From: Methanosarcina sp. KYL-1
Lineage (GTDB): Archaea > Halobacteriota > Methanosarcinia > Methanosarcinales > Methanosarcinaceae
NCBI RefSeq assembly: GCF_024372725.1
Contig: NZ_VOUA01000001.1
Location: 1 to 64,000, forward strand
Length of the DNA: 64,000 nt
Direction of reading: 5' to 3'
Shown here: piece after piece, positions 34,252-43,553 of the stretch
How the letters are laid out: each line of letters opens with the position of its first letter
Numbering within the stretch: position 1 is the stretch's first letter
Program-made: the position numbers and the translations under genes
Notes under the pieces: model-generated
Databases searched by the model: none
Seen by the model: only the letters and a program-made list of their open reading frames with translations
Told to the model about the DNA's origin: nothing

Positions 34252-36300
34252 ATGAAAAGGGAAGTTTTTACAGGGGTTACGGTTCTCGGGATATTCCTTT
34301 TATTTTTTGTTTTTCCAGGATGCGGGGCTTCGGTTGAGGCTGAAGCCGGGTCACCCTCCGGAATTACGGTAGGGGAATATGAATTTGAAGAAATCAATCC
34401 CGACGAGGTTACGACAGCATGGGACGACACATATCTCTTCGGCAGCAGGGGAGATGCTCAGGAAGAGCTTGAGAGGCTGAAACAGAGGTCTGTGGAGATC
34501 AGCGAAACCTTCCGTCCGGAATTCGAGGAGCTTTCGGGGCCTGTCTTGCTGGACTACATCGAAACCAAAAAAGAGTTTTCAAGGTCCTTTGAGGTCCTGT
34601 ATATTTATGCATACACAGGGCTCAGCAAAAACGTAAATGACCAATTTTTTTCATCTCTTCTTGCGAACACCCAGGACCTGGCTACAGAACATGGGAAAGC
34701 CGTTGCATTTGCCACTGTAAAGCTGACTTCGCTCTCAACGGAGGAATGGGAGCAGCTCTTTTCCGAAGAGCCCGGGCTTGAAGAATACCGCTCTTATCTT
34801 GAAGCTGCCTATGTCAGGTTTGCAGAGCACAGGCCGGAGGACGAGGCCCAGGCGGCATACCTTGCAGATCTGGAGAACCAGCGCATGAAACTCCGGACCG
34901 AGGCATTTTCAAAGATTACGAACAACGTCACAAGGGCAGGGAACATAACCCTCGAGAACGGGGACGAATATGCGGTCAACTCCCAGTCCTATTACACCCT
35001 GCTTTCAACGGACCCCAGCAGGGCCAACAGGGAAAAATGCTATGGTCAGAGGTTTTACCACCTGATTGACGAATCGGATTCAATGGCTGTTCTCTATTCC
35101 GAAAAAGCCCGGCTTGACGACCTTGCTGCAAGGGAGCTGGACTATAAGGACTCTTACGAAGCCTGCCTTTACCGCCTCTACCTTAAAGGCTCGCAGGTTG
35201 AAGAGATGAATACGGTCTTCAAGGAACGAAAAGGCGTATTTGAAGGCTGTAACGATTTCAGGAAAACAAAGCTCGGGCTCGAAACCCTTAAACCCTTCGA
35301 CATCAACCTGCAGTTGACCGAGGTACCGGGAGGAGAATATGCTTATGCGGATGCTCTGAAAAGCGTCCAGAAGTCCTATGCAGGGATGGACCCCCGTTTT
35401 AATGGCATCTTTCTGGAGATAGTGACAGGGAATTTCATAGACGTGTACCCTGATCCCGAGAATGGAAAACAGCCGGGCGGCTACTGCTACGGACTCTCCG
35501 CCCTGCAGGCCCCGGCCCTGATCTTCATGAACTATAACGGCCTGATCTCAGACCAGAAGGCCCTCACCCACGAACTGGGGCACGGGATCCATTTCTACCT
35601 GATGGGCCAGTCCGTTGATTACCTCTACTGCAGCGCCCCGATCTACGAAATGGAGGTCCCTTCCACTTTCAATGAAGAGCTCTTTGTCGATTACGTGGTT
35701 GAAAACTCTGATCGGGATACTGCTGTTGCAGTGCTCTCCCAGCATATAGGGGAATACCAGAACTACTTCTCCTTCCAGCCCATGATAACGGAATTCGAAT
35801 GGAAAGCCCACCAGCTCTGCGCCGAAAAAGATGCTGAAAACGGGACTGTCAGCGGAGCAGAACTCAATGCCCTCTGGACCGAACTGTATAAAGAATACAG
35901 GAGCGACTCCATCGAATACTATGCCGGAGACTCTGCGGAATGGACCTACATCAACCACATATACCTGACAAATAACTACTACACATTCAACTACGCAGTT
36001 TCTAAATCAATAACCCTTGCCCTCTTCAAGCAGTATAGGGAAGACCCGGAAACCTTCAATGAAAACTACATTGCCTACCTCTCTGCAGGCACGACGATGA
36101 CTCCCGAAGAAAAACTGAAAAAATACTTCGGCATCGAAATCAACAAGCAGCTCTTTGAAGACGCCATGGATGTCGTGGAGCTAAGGATCCTGCAGCTTGA
36201 GGAGCTGGAAAGAGAGAGGAACGGCCCGAAATTCGAGTCTGCCGCAGAAAGCCTGAACGTCTATTCCGGTTCTTTCTGGGAGGTTCCGGTGGGAGAATGA
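34252..36300 (+). CDS. pepF: Oligoendopeptidase F (M3 family), predicted lipoprotein
   Basis: A 682-residue M3 zinc metallopeptidase that cleaves oligopeptides. The catalytic motif HELGHGIHF (zinc His residues and catalytic Glu) is at about two-thirds of the length in [14 protein letters not shown], with the downstream Glu ligand in [14 protein letters not shown]. The N-terminus has a signal peptide with a lipobox ([10 protein letters not shown]), so it should be anchored outside the membrane; most PepF enzymes are cytosolic. I chose the ATG at 34252 (MKREVFTG) since the longer frame lacks a signal-like start. Its stop codon lies in the first unit of a repeat array. Confidence 0.93.
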   Translation: MKREVFTGVTVLGIFLLFFVFPGCGASVEAEAGSPSGITVGEYEFEEINPDEVTTAWDDTYLFGSRGDAQEELERLKQRSVEISETFRPEFEELSGPVLLDYIETKKEFSRSFEVLYIYAYTGLSKNVNDQFFSSLLANTQDLATEHGKAVAFATVKLTSLSTEEWEQLFSEEPGLEEYRSYLEAAYVRFAEHRPEDEAQAAYLADLENQRMKLRTEAFSKITNNVTRAGNITLENGDEYAVNSQSYYTLLSTDPSRANREKCYGQRFYHLIDESDSMAVLYSEKARLDDLAARELDYKDSYEACLYRLYLKGSQVEEMNTVFKERKGVFEGCNDFRKTKLGLETLKPFDINLQLTEVPGGEYAYADALKSVQKSYAGMDPRFNGIFLEIVTGNFIDVYPDPENGKQPGGYCYGLSALQAPALIFMNYNGLISDQKALTHELGHGIHFYLMGQSVDYLYCSAPIYEMEVPSTFNEELFVDYVVENSDRDTAVAVLSQHIGEYQNYFSFQPMITEFEWKAHQLCAEKDAENGTVSGAELNALWTELYKEYRSDSIEYYAGDSAEWTYINHIYLTNNYYTFNYAVSKSITLALFKQYREDPETFNENYIAYLSAGTTMTPEEKLKKYFGIEINKQLFEDAMDVVELRILQLEELERERNGPKFESAAESLNVYSGSFWEVPVGE

Positions 36301-36507
36301 TCGATTGAAAGCTGATCGATTGGAAGCTGATCGATTGGAAGTTGATCGATTGGAAGCTGATCGATTGGAAGCTGATCGATTGGAAGTTGATCGATTGGAA
36401 GTTGATCGATTGGAAGTTGATCGATTGGAAGTTGATCGATTGGAAGTTGATCGATTGGAAGTTGATCGATTGGAAGTTGATCGATTGGAAGTTGATCGAT
36501 TGGAAGA
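36298..36507. repeat. 15-bp tandem repeat, 14 copies
   Basis: Fourteen units of TGATCGATTGGAAG(C/T), each containing ATCGAT. The first TGA is the pepF stop codon, and because the unit is 15 bp, TGA recurs in the pepF frame every five codons. Frames encoding FQSIN or EVDRL repeats on either strand are products of the array and are not called as genes. Confidence 0.97.
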
Positions 36508-36636
36508 CTAAAATGAATTGAAAACTTTGGGGCTCCGAGGACATTTAAGTGCCCTCCCCTCCAACTTCTTTTCTTTTTGCTTACTTTTGCCCCGCGAAAG
36601 GTATTTTTCTGCTTTTTGCAGTACCTTGCACTCTCA

Positions 36637-36658
36637 CCGGTCGTGCCTGCACGACCGG
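36637..36658 (+). terminator. Perfect 10-bp stem hairpin followed by CTTTT
   Basis: CCGGTCGTGC and GCACGACCGG flank CT, followed by CTTTTCC. It lies 337 bp after pepF and 170 bp before ogt. It could be a terminator or a palindromic protein site. Confidence 0.45.
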
Positions 36659-36826
36659 CTTTTCCTGAATATGAACAAGAATAAGCATAGAAAATAGCTA
36701 TAGTCCCTTGTTCAGTCCCTGGAGGTCAAGTTAGTTTCCCGTTGTTATCCCGGATGGGCTGGGCATTGAACAAACATTTCTACCATAAACGATAGAATTA
36801 CCTGTAACCGGCAGGAGAAAACAGAA

Positions 36827-37300
36827 ATGTACTATCACATCGTTGAATCCCCGATCGGCCCCATACTCCTTGCAGGAGACGAAGAGGGGCTGAAATACGT
36901 AAACATCCGGAAAGGCAAAAAGAAAGTCGAGGTTCCGGACAGCTGGGAGGAAAACAAAGAGTTTTTCAGGGATGTTTCAAGGCAGCTTGGAGCTTATTTT
37001 GCAGGGAAACTCGAATCTTTTAATGTAAAGCTGGCTTCCGAAGGCACGGAATTCCAGAAATCCGTCTGGAAGGCCCTGAGAGAAATTCCTTACGGGGAGA
37101 CCCGGACTTACGGCCAGGTTGCAAAAAGCGTCGGAAACCCAAAGGCTTCCCGGGCTGTGGGGCTTGCAAATAACCGGAACCCTGTTGCGATAATCGTGCC
37201 CTGCCACAGGGTCATCGGGGCAAACGGGAAGCTAACAGGTTATGCAAGCGGACTGGACGTAAAAGAGTTTTTATTAAGGCTTGAAGGAAATAAACTGTAA
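36827..37300 (+). CDS. ogt: Methylated-DNA-protein-cysteine methyltransferase
   Basis: A 157-residue suicide DNA repair protein that moves the methyl group of O6-methylguanine to its own Cys. Active-site motif IIVPCHRVIG; the helix-turn-helix with the Arg finger is SVGNPKASRAVGLANNRNP. The short N-terminal domain (MYYHIVESPIGPILLAGDEEGL) is typical of Ogt. AGGAG lies upstream of the ATG. It is followed after 91 bp by the QueG-like gene. Confidence 0.97.
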   Translation: MYYHIVESPIGPILLAGDEEGLKYVNIRKGKKKVEVPDSWEENKEFFRDVSRQLGAYFAGKLESFNVKLASEGTEFQKSVWKALREIPYGETRTYGQVAKSVGNPKASRAVGLANNRNPVAIIVPCHRVIGANGKLTGYASGLDVKEFLLRLEGNKL

Positions 37301-37391
37301 TCATAAAAGTAAAATTCCCCATGTTTTTTACGAGCTCTTCGCAATCTCTTCATTATCCCTTCAATATCGGAAATGTCCCGGAGAAGATAAG

Positions 37392-38147
37392 ATGGACTTT
37401 AACACGGAACTCAAAAACAAGATTGAGCATCTCATAAAAACTGAAGCCTCGAATCCAGGCACGCAAACCCATTACAGGGAACCCCTGGTCGGCTTTGCCT
37501 CTGCAGAAGACCCGATCTTTGATGAAATGAAGAATATCATCGGTCCCCACCACCTGCACCCGAAAGAGATCTTTCCCGAGGCAAAAACCGTGGTGTCCTT
37601 TTTCCTGCCCTTTGAAGAAAAACTGGTGGAATTGAACCGGAAGTCTTCAGGTCCGCTGAAGGAATGGATTCAGGCCAAGAGTGAGACCGACCGCCTGATC
37701 GGGGAAATCAACGAAAAGCTCAGGGCCGAGCTTGCAAAAGAGGGGATAAGTTCCGCGGTTCCTGCGGGGGTTTTTGATCATGATAAATCCGGTTTCGACA
37801 TTTCCTGGTCCCATAAGAGTGCCGCTTACGCTGCGGGCCTCGGCACTTTTGGCGTTCACCACATGCTGATCACGAAAGCCGGGTGTGCAGGCCGCTTCGG
37901 GACCCTTTTGATTTCTGCCGAAATCCCTCCGACTTCCCGGGCCTCCGAAGAGTTCTGTCGTCACAAGAAAGGGGGAATCTGCCTTGTCTGCGTGGACAGG
38001 TGCCCTTCAGGGGCACTCCGGGCTGGCGGGCTTGATAAGGAAAAATGCTACAGGCAGCTTAAGGAATATGAAAAGGCTTTTCCCGAACTTCATCAGATGG
38101 CCTGCGGGAAGTGCGCTACCGGGCCCTGTGCGCTCCGATCCCGCTGA
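37392..38147 (+). CDS. QueG-like 4Fe-4S protein (epoxyqueuosine reductase family)
   Basis: A 251-residue protein related to the B12/Fe-S reductase family of epoxyqueuosine reductase. Motifs: FPEAKTVVSFFLPF near the N-terminus, SHKSAAYAAGLGTFGVHHMLIT, GRFGTLLISAEIP and the cluster CLVCVDRCPSGAL with further Cys (CYRQ, CGKCATGPC). True QueG is longer and has two ferredoxin clusters; archaea usually make archaeosine and not queuosine, so the substrate is open. The start is ATG 37392, after GGAGAAGATAAG. Confidence 0.8.
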   Translation: MDFNTELKNKIEHLIKTEASNPGTQTHYREPLVGFASAEDPIFDEMKNIIGPHHLHPKEIFPEAKTVVSFFLPFEEKLVELNRKSSGPLKEWIQAKSETDRLIGEINEKLRAELAKEGISSAVPAGVFDHDKSGFDISWSHKSAAYAAGLGTFGVHHMLITKAGCAGRFGTLLISAEIPPTSRASEEFCRHKKGGICLVCVDRCPSGALRAGGLDKEKCYRQLKEYEKAFPELHQMACGKCATGPCALRSR

Positions 38148-38249
38148 AGCAGGGGAAATTTTCCATTTTTTGGATATCGATTTCGCGATTTAATTACTTC
38201 ATCTTTTTTGAGAACGGCAGGGTCCGGTGCTGAATCTCAGTTCAGTTAT

Positions 38250-38774
38250 TTATATTGCCGTTAATTGAATTGAAACGTTTTCCGAGAGATTCTGCGATAC
38301 ATTTATCCATATATTAAGGTCTCTATAAGGCAGGCAGATAATATCCCCTTCAAGTACTTCTTTCTCGCCCTCATTGTAGAGAGAAAATCCGAGCATCATA
38401 TGCGTTCCCTCAAAGGGAGGGGTTATGGTAACTGCTTTTTCCCAGGTCTCGTTGTCCCCGAGACTTATATACTTCTGATCAGGGGGTAAAGGCAGAGACT
38501 TATCTTCGAGCTTAACTTCCATTGTATAATTGACATGCTTCTGCTCATGGTTCACGACTCCTACTATTACTGTCCCACTTTCCCCTAGCACATAATCTGT
38601 TGGATAGTTCTCAGCAGTTCCTTCAGGCCCGAGGATATAGAATTCGGTAAAAGGTTCCGTTAAAGACTCCGTCATCTGTTCGGCGTTCCTTTTTTCCTCG
38701 CACCCGGATGCAAGAAGAGCCAGGCTTATGAGAATCAGTATGAATAATATTTTTGTATGTTTCATTTTCTCCAT
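38250..38774 (-). CDS. Lipoprotein with DUF1616-like ectodomain
   Basis: A 174-residue lipoprotein: signal peptide ILFILILISLALLASGC, then one beta-rich domain with FYILGPEGTAENYPTDYVLGES and GVVNHEQKHVNYTMEV, a pattern seen in the soluble part of DUF1616 proteins, which are common in methanogens. The usual membrane helices of DUF1616 are missing; the lipid anchor replaces them. Its lipobox resembles those of the 28-33 kb lipoproteins, but the ectodomain is unrelated. Divergent from the SAM hydrolase with a 111-bp promoter region between. Confidence 0.75.
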   Translation of the reverse strand: MEKMKHTKILFILILISLALLASGCEEKRNAEQMTESLTEPFTEFYILGPEGTAENYPTDYVLGESGTVIVGVVNHEQKHVNYTMEVKLEDKSLPLPPDQKYISLGDNETWEKAVTITPPFEGTHMMLGFSLYNEGEKEVLEGDIICLPYRDLNIWINVSQNLSENVSIQLTAI

Positions 38775-38885
38775 GCTTCTTCTATTTTTTTCTCTATATT
38801 TCCAATGTTAACATGTACTTTCTAACATCTTAATATAATTTCCCCGACCTCCATATTATAAAATAGAAAAAAACCGAGTGATATT

Positions 38886-39674
38886 ATGCCCTTAATTTCC
38901 CTTACCACTGATTTCGGAGACCTCTATCCCGCAGCCATGAAAGCTGTGATCCTGGGTATCAATCCCAGGGCTCAGATCGTTGACATTACTCACGGTATCT
39001 CCCAGGCCGGCATTCGGGAAGGGGCTTTTGCCCTCTACTCCCTTGTCCCTTATTTTCCGGAAAAGACCGTGCATGTGGCAGTTGTCGACCCCGGGGTCGG
39101 GACTTCCCGCCGTGCCCTTGCCGTAAAAGCCGGAGCTGCCGGAAACGAGCAGTTTTTCGTGGGCCCGGATAACGGGCTCCTGGTCCCTGCCGCCCGCCGC
39201 CTGGGGAATATGGAAGTTTACGAAATTACAAACAGGGACCTGATGCTCAAATCCGGGATTTCCGCCACATTCCACGGGAGGGACATCTTTGCGCCTGTGG
39301 GAGCCCACCTCTCAAAAGGCTTCCCGGTTGAAGATGTCGGGCCGGAGGTTTCGGATTTCGTGGACCTTGATTTCGGAACATACGGGATTGACGGGCCTTT
39401 TCTTTTTGGGGAAGTGGTCTTTTCCGACAGTTTCGGGAACGTGATTACGAACATCCCTGAAGAAGTGGTCCTGAAGTTCTTCAACTTCGGCTCCAAAGTG
39501 GAAGTAAACGGCAGGAATGTTCCCTTCGTACAGACCTACGGTCTGGCCGGGAAGGGAGAGCCGCTCATTCTCATAGGCAGCCACGGTTTCCTTGAAATTG
39601 CAATTAACGGGGGGAATGCTGCGCTGCAGTTCGGGCTTGAAAGCGGCGGACAGGTGGTGATAAAGGTTTTGTGA
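38886..39674 (+). CDS. S-adenosyl-L-methionine hydrolase (adenosine-forming), DUF62
   Basis: 262 residues. The family uses water/hydroxide to split SAM into adenosine and methionine. Conserved features are LTTDFGDLYPAAMKAVI, the Asp-Arg-His set in VAVVDPGVGTSRRALAV and FHGRDIFAPVGAHLS, and GPDNGLL. The C-terminal beta domain includes FGNVITNIP. Length is as expected. GAGTGATATT precedes the ATG. It is monocistronic with the HEAT-repeat gene 78 bp downstream, possibly co-transcribed. Confidence 0.94.
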   Translation: MPLISLTTDFGDLYPAAMKAVILGINPRAQIVDITHGISQAGIREGAFALYSLVPYFPEKTVHVAVVDPGVGTSRRALAVKAGAAGNEQFFVGPDNGLLVPAARRLGNMEVYEITNRDLMLKSGISATFHGRDIFAPVGAHLSKGFPVEDVGPEVSDFVDLDFGTYGIDGPFLFGEVVFSDSFGNVITNIPEEVVLKFFNFGSKVEVNGRNVPFVQTYGLAGKGEPLILIGSHGFLEIAINGGNAALQFGLESGGQVVIKVL

Positions 39675-39752
39675 GTGAAGCTTTCTATGAATTGGGCTTC
39701 TCAAACAAAACAATTTTTATATAATATCTGAAATACAAGTTCCCAGTTAAAA

Positions 39753-41333
39753 ATGAAATTTTCTGACATAAAAACGTACAAACTGGAAGTTTTTTTCTTT
39801 TTGATTTTAATTGTTTTAAGCTATGCTGCTCTTTCCGGAAATGATTCCGGGACAGGGGCAGGAACCGGGGCCGAAACCGGGGCCGGGACCACGAACAACT
39901 ACTTCTGGGTACCCTCTGCGGTGATGCAGTCGATAGCTGCGGTATATGCCGTGTTTATTGCAATTTTTGCACTGTCCCTGCAGAAGAATCAGGACAGCAT
40001 CCATTCGATTGCAAACAGGTTAAAGCCCCCCCTTAAGATCGTATCCTACACCGCAGCCGGGAGCATATACTTAAACGGGCTCGTGCTCATCATTTTCAGC
40101 GTATATTCCCCTCCGGAAACAAAGGCAAAGCTCCTGCTTTTCGCTTCCCTGCTCTCGTTAATAGCCTCATTGATCGCGATTGTTTACCTGTCCCTGGAGA
40201 TGTTGAGCGACGTCTCCGGGTTGAAAACCTCGTCGGAAAAATTTGCCCACATCTCCTCCCTTCTCCGGGGCCTGAAAGAAGGAAACCTCCCGGAGGATGC
40301 GGAACTCAGTGCCGGGGATACGGAGCTGTGCATCCAGGCCCTTTACGATGAAAAACCCGAGGTCCGCCTGGCTGCAGCCGAACTGCTGGGCCGCATAGGG
40401 GACGAAAGGGCAGCAGATGCCCTGCTCTCCAGGCTGAAAGACAAAAATTCCCGGGTCCGGGAAGCCGCAGTTGAGGCCCTTGGCAGGATAGGGGACGAAG
40501 ATACGGTAGGAGAACTCCTCGGGTGCCTGGAGGACAAAGACAGAGGGCTCAGGCTGCAGGCGGTCCGGGCCCTTTCCCGGCTCGGGGACGAAAGGGCAGT
40601 TGACCCCATTATCCGGAAGCTTGACGACAAATCTCCCGAAGTCCAGGCCGCTGCCGCCGAAGCTCTCGGAAACCTGGGCAGCCGGGATGCGGTAGATGCC
40701 CTTCTCAAAAAGCTGGAAGCTTTTCAGGCAGGCACACAGGCAGGCACACAGGCAGGCACACAGGCAGGCACACAGGCAGATACCCGGGCAGCCACACGGA
40801 CGGCAGCCCCTTCCCCGGAACTCCTGAAGCAAACCCTTGCCGCTCTCGGGAAAATCGGAGACCCGAAAGCCCTTGATGCCCTCCTTTCCAGCCTTGACTC
40901 CCCCTACCCGGAAATCAGGACGCAGGCTGCCGAAGCCCTCGGGAACCTGGGGGACGGGAGGGCAGTATCTCCCCTGGTCAAGAAGCTCTCAGATCCCAGC
41001 CCCGAAGTAAGGAACGCTTCCGCATACGCCCTCGGAAACCTGGGGGACAAACGGGCGCTTGTCCCTCTCATGGGGATGCTTGAAGACCCCGACCCCGAAC
41101 TCAGGATCACTGCCGTATACGCCCTTGGAAACCTAAAATCCCCGCAGGCGATAAGCCCGCTCGTCAAAATGCTGGACGACAGCAACCACTGGGTAAGAAA
41201 GTACGCCGCCGAAGCCCTGGAAAAAAGCGGGGATAAAAAAGCAATCGAAGTCCTGGTCAATAAACTGAATGACATGGACCCCGAGGTCAGGAGAGTTGCG
41301 GCCGGAGCCCTGGGAATAATAAAAAGCGATTAA
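39753..41333 (+). CDS. Membrane-anchored HEAT-repeat protein
   Basis: 526 residues. Three or four hydrophobic helices lie in the first ~150 residues (FFFLILIVLSYAAL, SIAAVYAVFIAIFALSL, GLVLIIFSVYS, LLLFASLLSLIASLIAIVYLS). About ten HEAT/PBS-lyase-type repeats follow (for example EVRLAAAELLGRIGDERA, EIRTQAAEALGNLGDGRA) up to the C-terminus. An insert of GTQA repeats (12-bp DNA units) splits the repeat region near residue 330. Such proteins are scaffolds for protein interactions; the partner is unknown. Confidence 0.85.
   Translation: MKFSDIKTYKLEVFFFLILIVLSYAALSGNDSGTGAGTGAETGAGTTNNYFWVPSAVMQSIAAVYAVFIAIFALSLQKNQDSIHSIANRLKPPLKIVSYTAAGSIYLNGLVLIIFSVYSPPETKAKLLLFASLLSLIASLIAIVYLSLEMLSDVSGLKTSSEKFAHISSLLRGLKEGNLPEDAELSAGDTELCIQALYDEKPEVRLAAAELLGRIGDERAADALLSRLKDKNSRVREAAVEALGRIGDEDTVGELLGCLEDKDRGLRLQAVRALSRLGDERAVDPIIRKLDDKSPEVQAAAAEALGNLGSRDAVDALLKKLEAFQAGTQAGTQAGTQAGTQADTRAATRTAAPSPELLKQTLAALGKIGDPKALDALLSSLDSPYPEIRTQAAEALGNLGDGRAVSPLVKKLSDPSPEVRNASAYALGNLGDKRALVPLMGMLEDPDPELRITAVYALGNLKSPQAISPLVKMLDDSNHWVRKYAAEALEKSGDKKAIEVLVNKLNDMDPEVRRVAAGALGIIKSD
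40725..40781 (+). repeat. 12-bp in-frame repeat encoding Ala-Gly-Thr-Gln
   Basis: CAGGCAGGCACA repeats about four to five times inside the HEAT-repeat gene, inserting AGTQ units between two HEAT repeats. Confidence 0.9.
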
Positions 41334-41432
41334 GGTCTCGGATAAATATCGGATAAGACCTGTGAGTGTCTTCAGGGCAATAACTGCAAAGCTTCCCGGG
41401 CACTCATGAACCTTACTCTCAAGATATTCCCT

Positions 41433-41666
41433 TCAGGACAGGCGCTTTTTTATTTCTTCTAATTCTTCTTCAGTAATTTCGCCCTTCTCATACCTTGAAT
41501 TTGCAAGCTCAAGTTCGGACTTTTCTTCTTCCGGGGGCTTGTCTTTCTGTAAACTCAACTTGACCACTGCAATGGTACACACAATTATGATAAGCCAGAC
41601 CAGAACTAAGAGAAAATAATTTCCTCCTCCGATCCCGGAGCTTCCTATTGCACTTATCCTGCTCAC
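41433..41666 (-). CDS. Small SHOCT-domain membrane protein
   Basis: 77 residues: one N-terminal transmembrane helix (YFLLVLVWLIIIVCTIAVV), a charged linker and a C-terminal SHOCT motif (ANSRYEKGEITEEELEEIKKRL). SHOCT domains are short oligomerisation elements. It starts with GTG, preceded by AAAGGAA. It converges with the HEAT-repeat gene. Function unknown. Confidence 0.75.
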   Translation of the reverse strand: MSRISAIGSSGIGGGNYFLLVLVWLIIIVCTIAVVKLSLQKDKPPEEEKSELELANSRYEKGEITEEELEEIKKRLS

Positions 41667-41749
41667 TTCCTTTATTTTACTCTAAAATTGAAATATACTA
41701 AACTATCTTTCTTCAGGTATATTAGGTATCTTTTTTGACTCAGGAATTG

Positions 41750-41798
41750 CGGATACTGCACTTGTGCCCCGGCGGTGGCCAGCTAGCAGTTATTTTGC
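41750..41798. repeat. Fragment similar to the element downstream of the ATPase gene
   Basis: About 48 bp around GTGCCCCGGCGGTGGCCAG resemble 43345-43392 (GTGCCCCGGTGGTGACCAG), with matching flanking blocks (GGAA at one end, GCAGT at the other). The ATPase gene lies between the two copies in direct orientation. Confidence 0.5.
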
Positions 41799-41834
41799 TG
41801 CAGGTTCTTTAGTTAAAATCAACTTCTAAATTAG

Positions 41835-41866
41835 TAGTTAAATTTAAATATAGTCAAATTTAACTA
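41835..41866. promoter_or_regulatory. 11-bp perfect inverted repeat around the ATPase TATA region
   Basis: TAGTTAAATTT (41835-41845) and AAATTTAACTA (41856-41866) are perfect reverse complements with a 10-bp centre, ending 6 bp before the ATPase ATG. TATA-like TTTAAATATA runs through the left arm into the centre. A dimeric DNA-binding protein here would block transcription. Confidence 0.6.
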
Positions 41867-41872
41867 CATTCT

Positions 41873-43051
41873 ATGGCCGAAAAGGTGTTTGTGGTCGGAG
41901 GGGACGTTGAGCCTCCGTACTTTATCGGAAGGGAGCGGGAGATTCAAAAGTTGACACTGGACATCCTGGAACAGGCCCAGAACAATGTGATCATAGGCCC
42001 GCGAAGGATCGGGAAAACTTCCCTGCTCGGAAACCTCAAGGCTGCAGTGGAAAAAGAGGTACTTTTTGTCCCGGTCAACTGCCGGGAAATGACCGGCCTT
42101 GCCGATTTTTTCGGGGTAACGGCCCGGGCCCTGGTCGAAGCCTATGCAGAAAAACACAGGATCAGGGGCCTTGCCCTGAAGTTTTCCGGAATTTTCAGGG
42201 AAAAAATTACGGCAGCTTACGGGGCCCTTGCAGAAATAGGGGGCAGTATCGAGCATGTGGGAAAGGTCTACCTCAGGTTCCGGGACAATGAACTGAAAGT
42301 AGAGGAGCTGATAGCGGAAACTTTTGAGTTTATCGAAAGCTTCTCTCACGAAAAAAAAGAGCCCGTACTGGTAGCTTTTGACGAGTTCCAGGAACTCAGC
42401 AGGTTTAACGGCAGCATCTTCAATACGCTGAAAAGCCGGATGGACAGGCACCTGGAAGTCAGGTACATTTTCTCAGGTTCTTCCATATCCCTTTTGCATG
42501 AGGTTTTCTTAAAACCTGATTCCCCCCTCTACCTCATGGCCGCCAGGACCGAACTCAAACCGATACAGGAAGCCGATGTGAAAATATACATACGGAGCCG
42601 GCTCGCAACAAGGCAGATTGAAATCTCGGACCAGGCCCTTGAAAAAATCCACGAGCTAACCGGAGGCTTCCCCTTTTACTTCCAGAAACTCGGCTTCCTG
42701 CTCTACCAGGACGCTTCCCTCGAAGAAAAGACCCTGATCGGCTCCGAAGACGTGGAAAAGGCTTTCTCCGCAATGCTTGACGAATTCGACAGCGAATACG
42801 AAGCCCGCTACATGGACAAATTCAGCGAACAGCAAAAAAAGGTCCTTAAATACCTCTCAGCCGAAAAGCAAATGCGCCTTAGCCAGGTCGCCCGGGATAT
42901 GGACGCGCCTGCCTCCTCCCTCACCACCTCCATGCGGGACCTCTACAGCACAATGACGGTCAACAAACCGGAAGAGGGCCTGTACGGGATTGCGGATAAC
43001 GTGTTCCGGCTCTGGATAAAAAGGAATATACTGGGACAGGGCCAGGAATGA
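41873..43051 (+). CDS. Archaeal AAA-type ATPase with C-terminal winged helix
   Basis: 392 residues of the archaeal ATPase family (STAND-related). FIGREREIQKL leads into the Walker A IGPRRIGKTSLL (about 41-52), Walker B VLVAFDEFQEL and sensor-like YIFSGSSISLL. Then come a helical lid and a C-terminal winged helix (LRLSQVARDMDAPASSLTTSMRDL pattern). Family members are numerous and often mobile in archaea; targets are generally unknown. The C-terminal helix-turn-helix could bind the inverted repeat at its own promoter. Similar repeat fragments bracket the gene. Confidence 0.85.
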   Translation: MAEKVFVVGGDVEPPYFIGREREIQKLTLDILEQAQNNVIIGPRRIGKTSLLGNLKAAVEKEVLFVPVNCREMTGLADFFGVTARALVEAYAEKHRIRGLALKFSGIFREKITAAYGALAEIGGSIEHVGKVYLRFRDNELKVEELIAETFEFIESFSHEKKEPVLVAFDEFQELSRFNGSIFNTLKSRMDRHLEVRYIFSGSSISLLHEVFLKPDSPLYLMAARTELKPIQEADVKIYIRSRLATRQIEISDQALEKIHELTGGFPFYFQKLGFLLYQDASLEEKTLIGSEDVEKAFSAMLDEFDSEYEARYMDKFSEQQKKVLKYLSAEKQMRLSQVARDMDAPASSLTTSMRDLYSTMTVNKPEEGLYGIADNVFRLWIKRNILGQGQE

Positions 43052-43192
43052 GTGAATTCTATTGAGAGTATCGAAAAATTGAAGTTTATATATATTAACA
43101 TAGTATTAAGGAATCCAATCAAAAGTAAGGATCATGCAAACTTTTGAGATTTATTGCAAAATATCAAATGTGCCAAAATTTTTTATTAAGAC

Positions 43193-43350
43193 TGGAAAAA
43201 GGCCGCTTGCAAGCAAGCGGACAAGACACGTTTGATACGGTATTACGTTTGCTCCGGTGTTTTCATAATGCGTATCTATCCACCTGTTTTTCGTCCGCTT
43301 GAGTGAGCGCAGCGAGCGAAACGGACACCGTGCTGCCGAAGCGGAACTCG
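43193..43350 (+). repeat. Structured intergenic element, copy A
   Basis: Begins GGAAAAAGGCC, then a hairpin CCGCTTGC-AA-GCAAGCGG (43203-43220), the shared stretch ACACGTTTGATA-GGTATTAC, a variable middle, and a shared 3' block with AGCGAGCGAAACGGACACCGTGCT and CCGAAGCGG. Copy B is 360 bp downstream with the same order. It is non-coding and possibly a mobile repeat or an RNA. Confidence 0.75.
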
Positions 43351-43553
43351 GCTGCTGTGCCAGTGCCCCGGTGGTGACCAGACCGCAGTCCTGCGCCGGT
43401 GTCTGCCGGACAAAGAGAATTCGAGCCGCTGCCTCTGGTAGGACCGGATGCCAATAATGCTGAGGTTTCGAAGGCGGTAGCGGTTTCTACAAAGTTTTTA
43501 TCCAGTTTTTGCTTCGTGTTTTTTCATGCGCTTCGTATTTTCATTCTGGATTC
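43351..43553. other. Sequence between repeat copies
   Basis: GC-rich segment (to about 43450) continuing copy A and similar to the fragment at 41750, then AT-rich sequence. Short frames on both strands look like chance or a worn remnant; no product recognised. Confidence 0.4.

Noticed and set aside
36140-36544. Minus-strand FQSIN-repeat and plus-strand EVDRL-repeat frames
   Set aside because: Both follow solely from the 15-bp array at 36298-36507.
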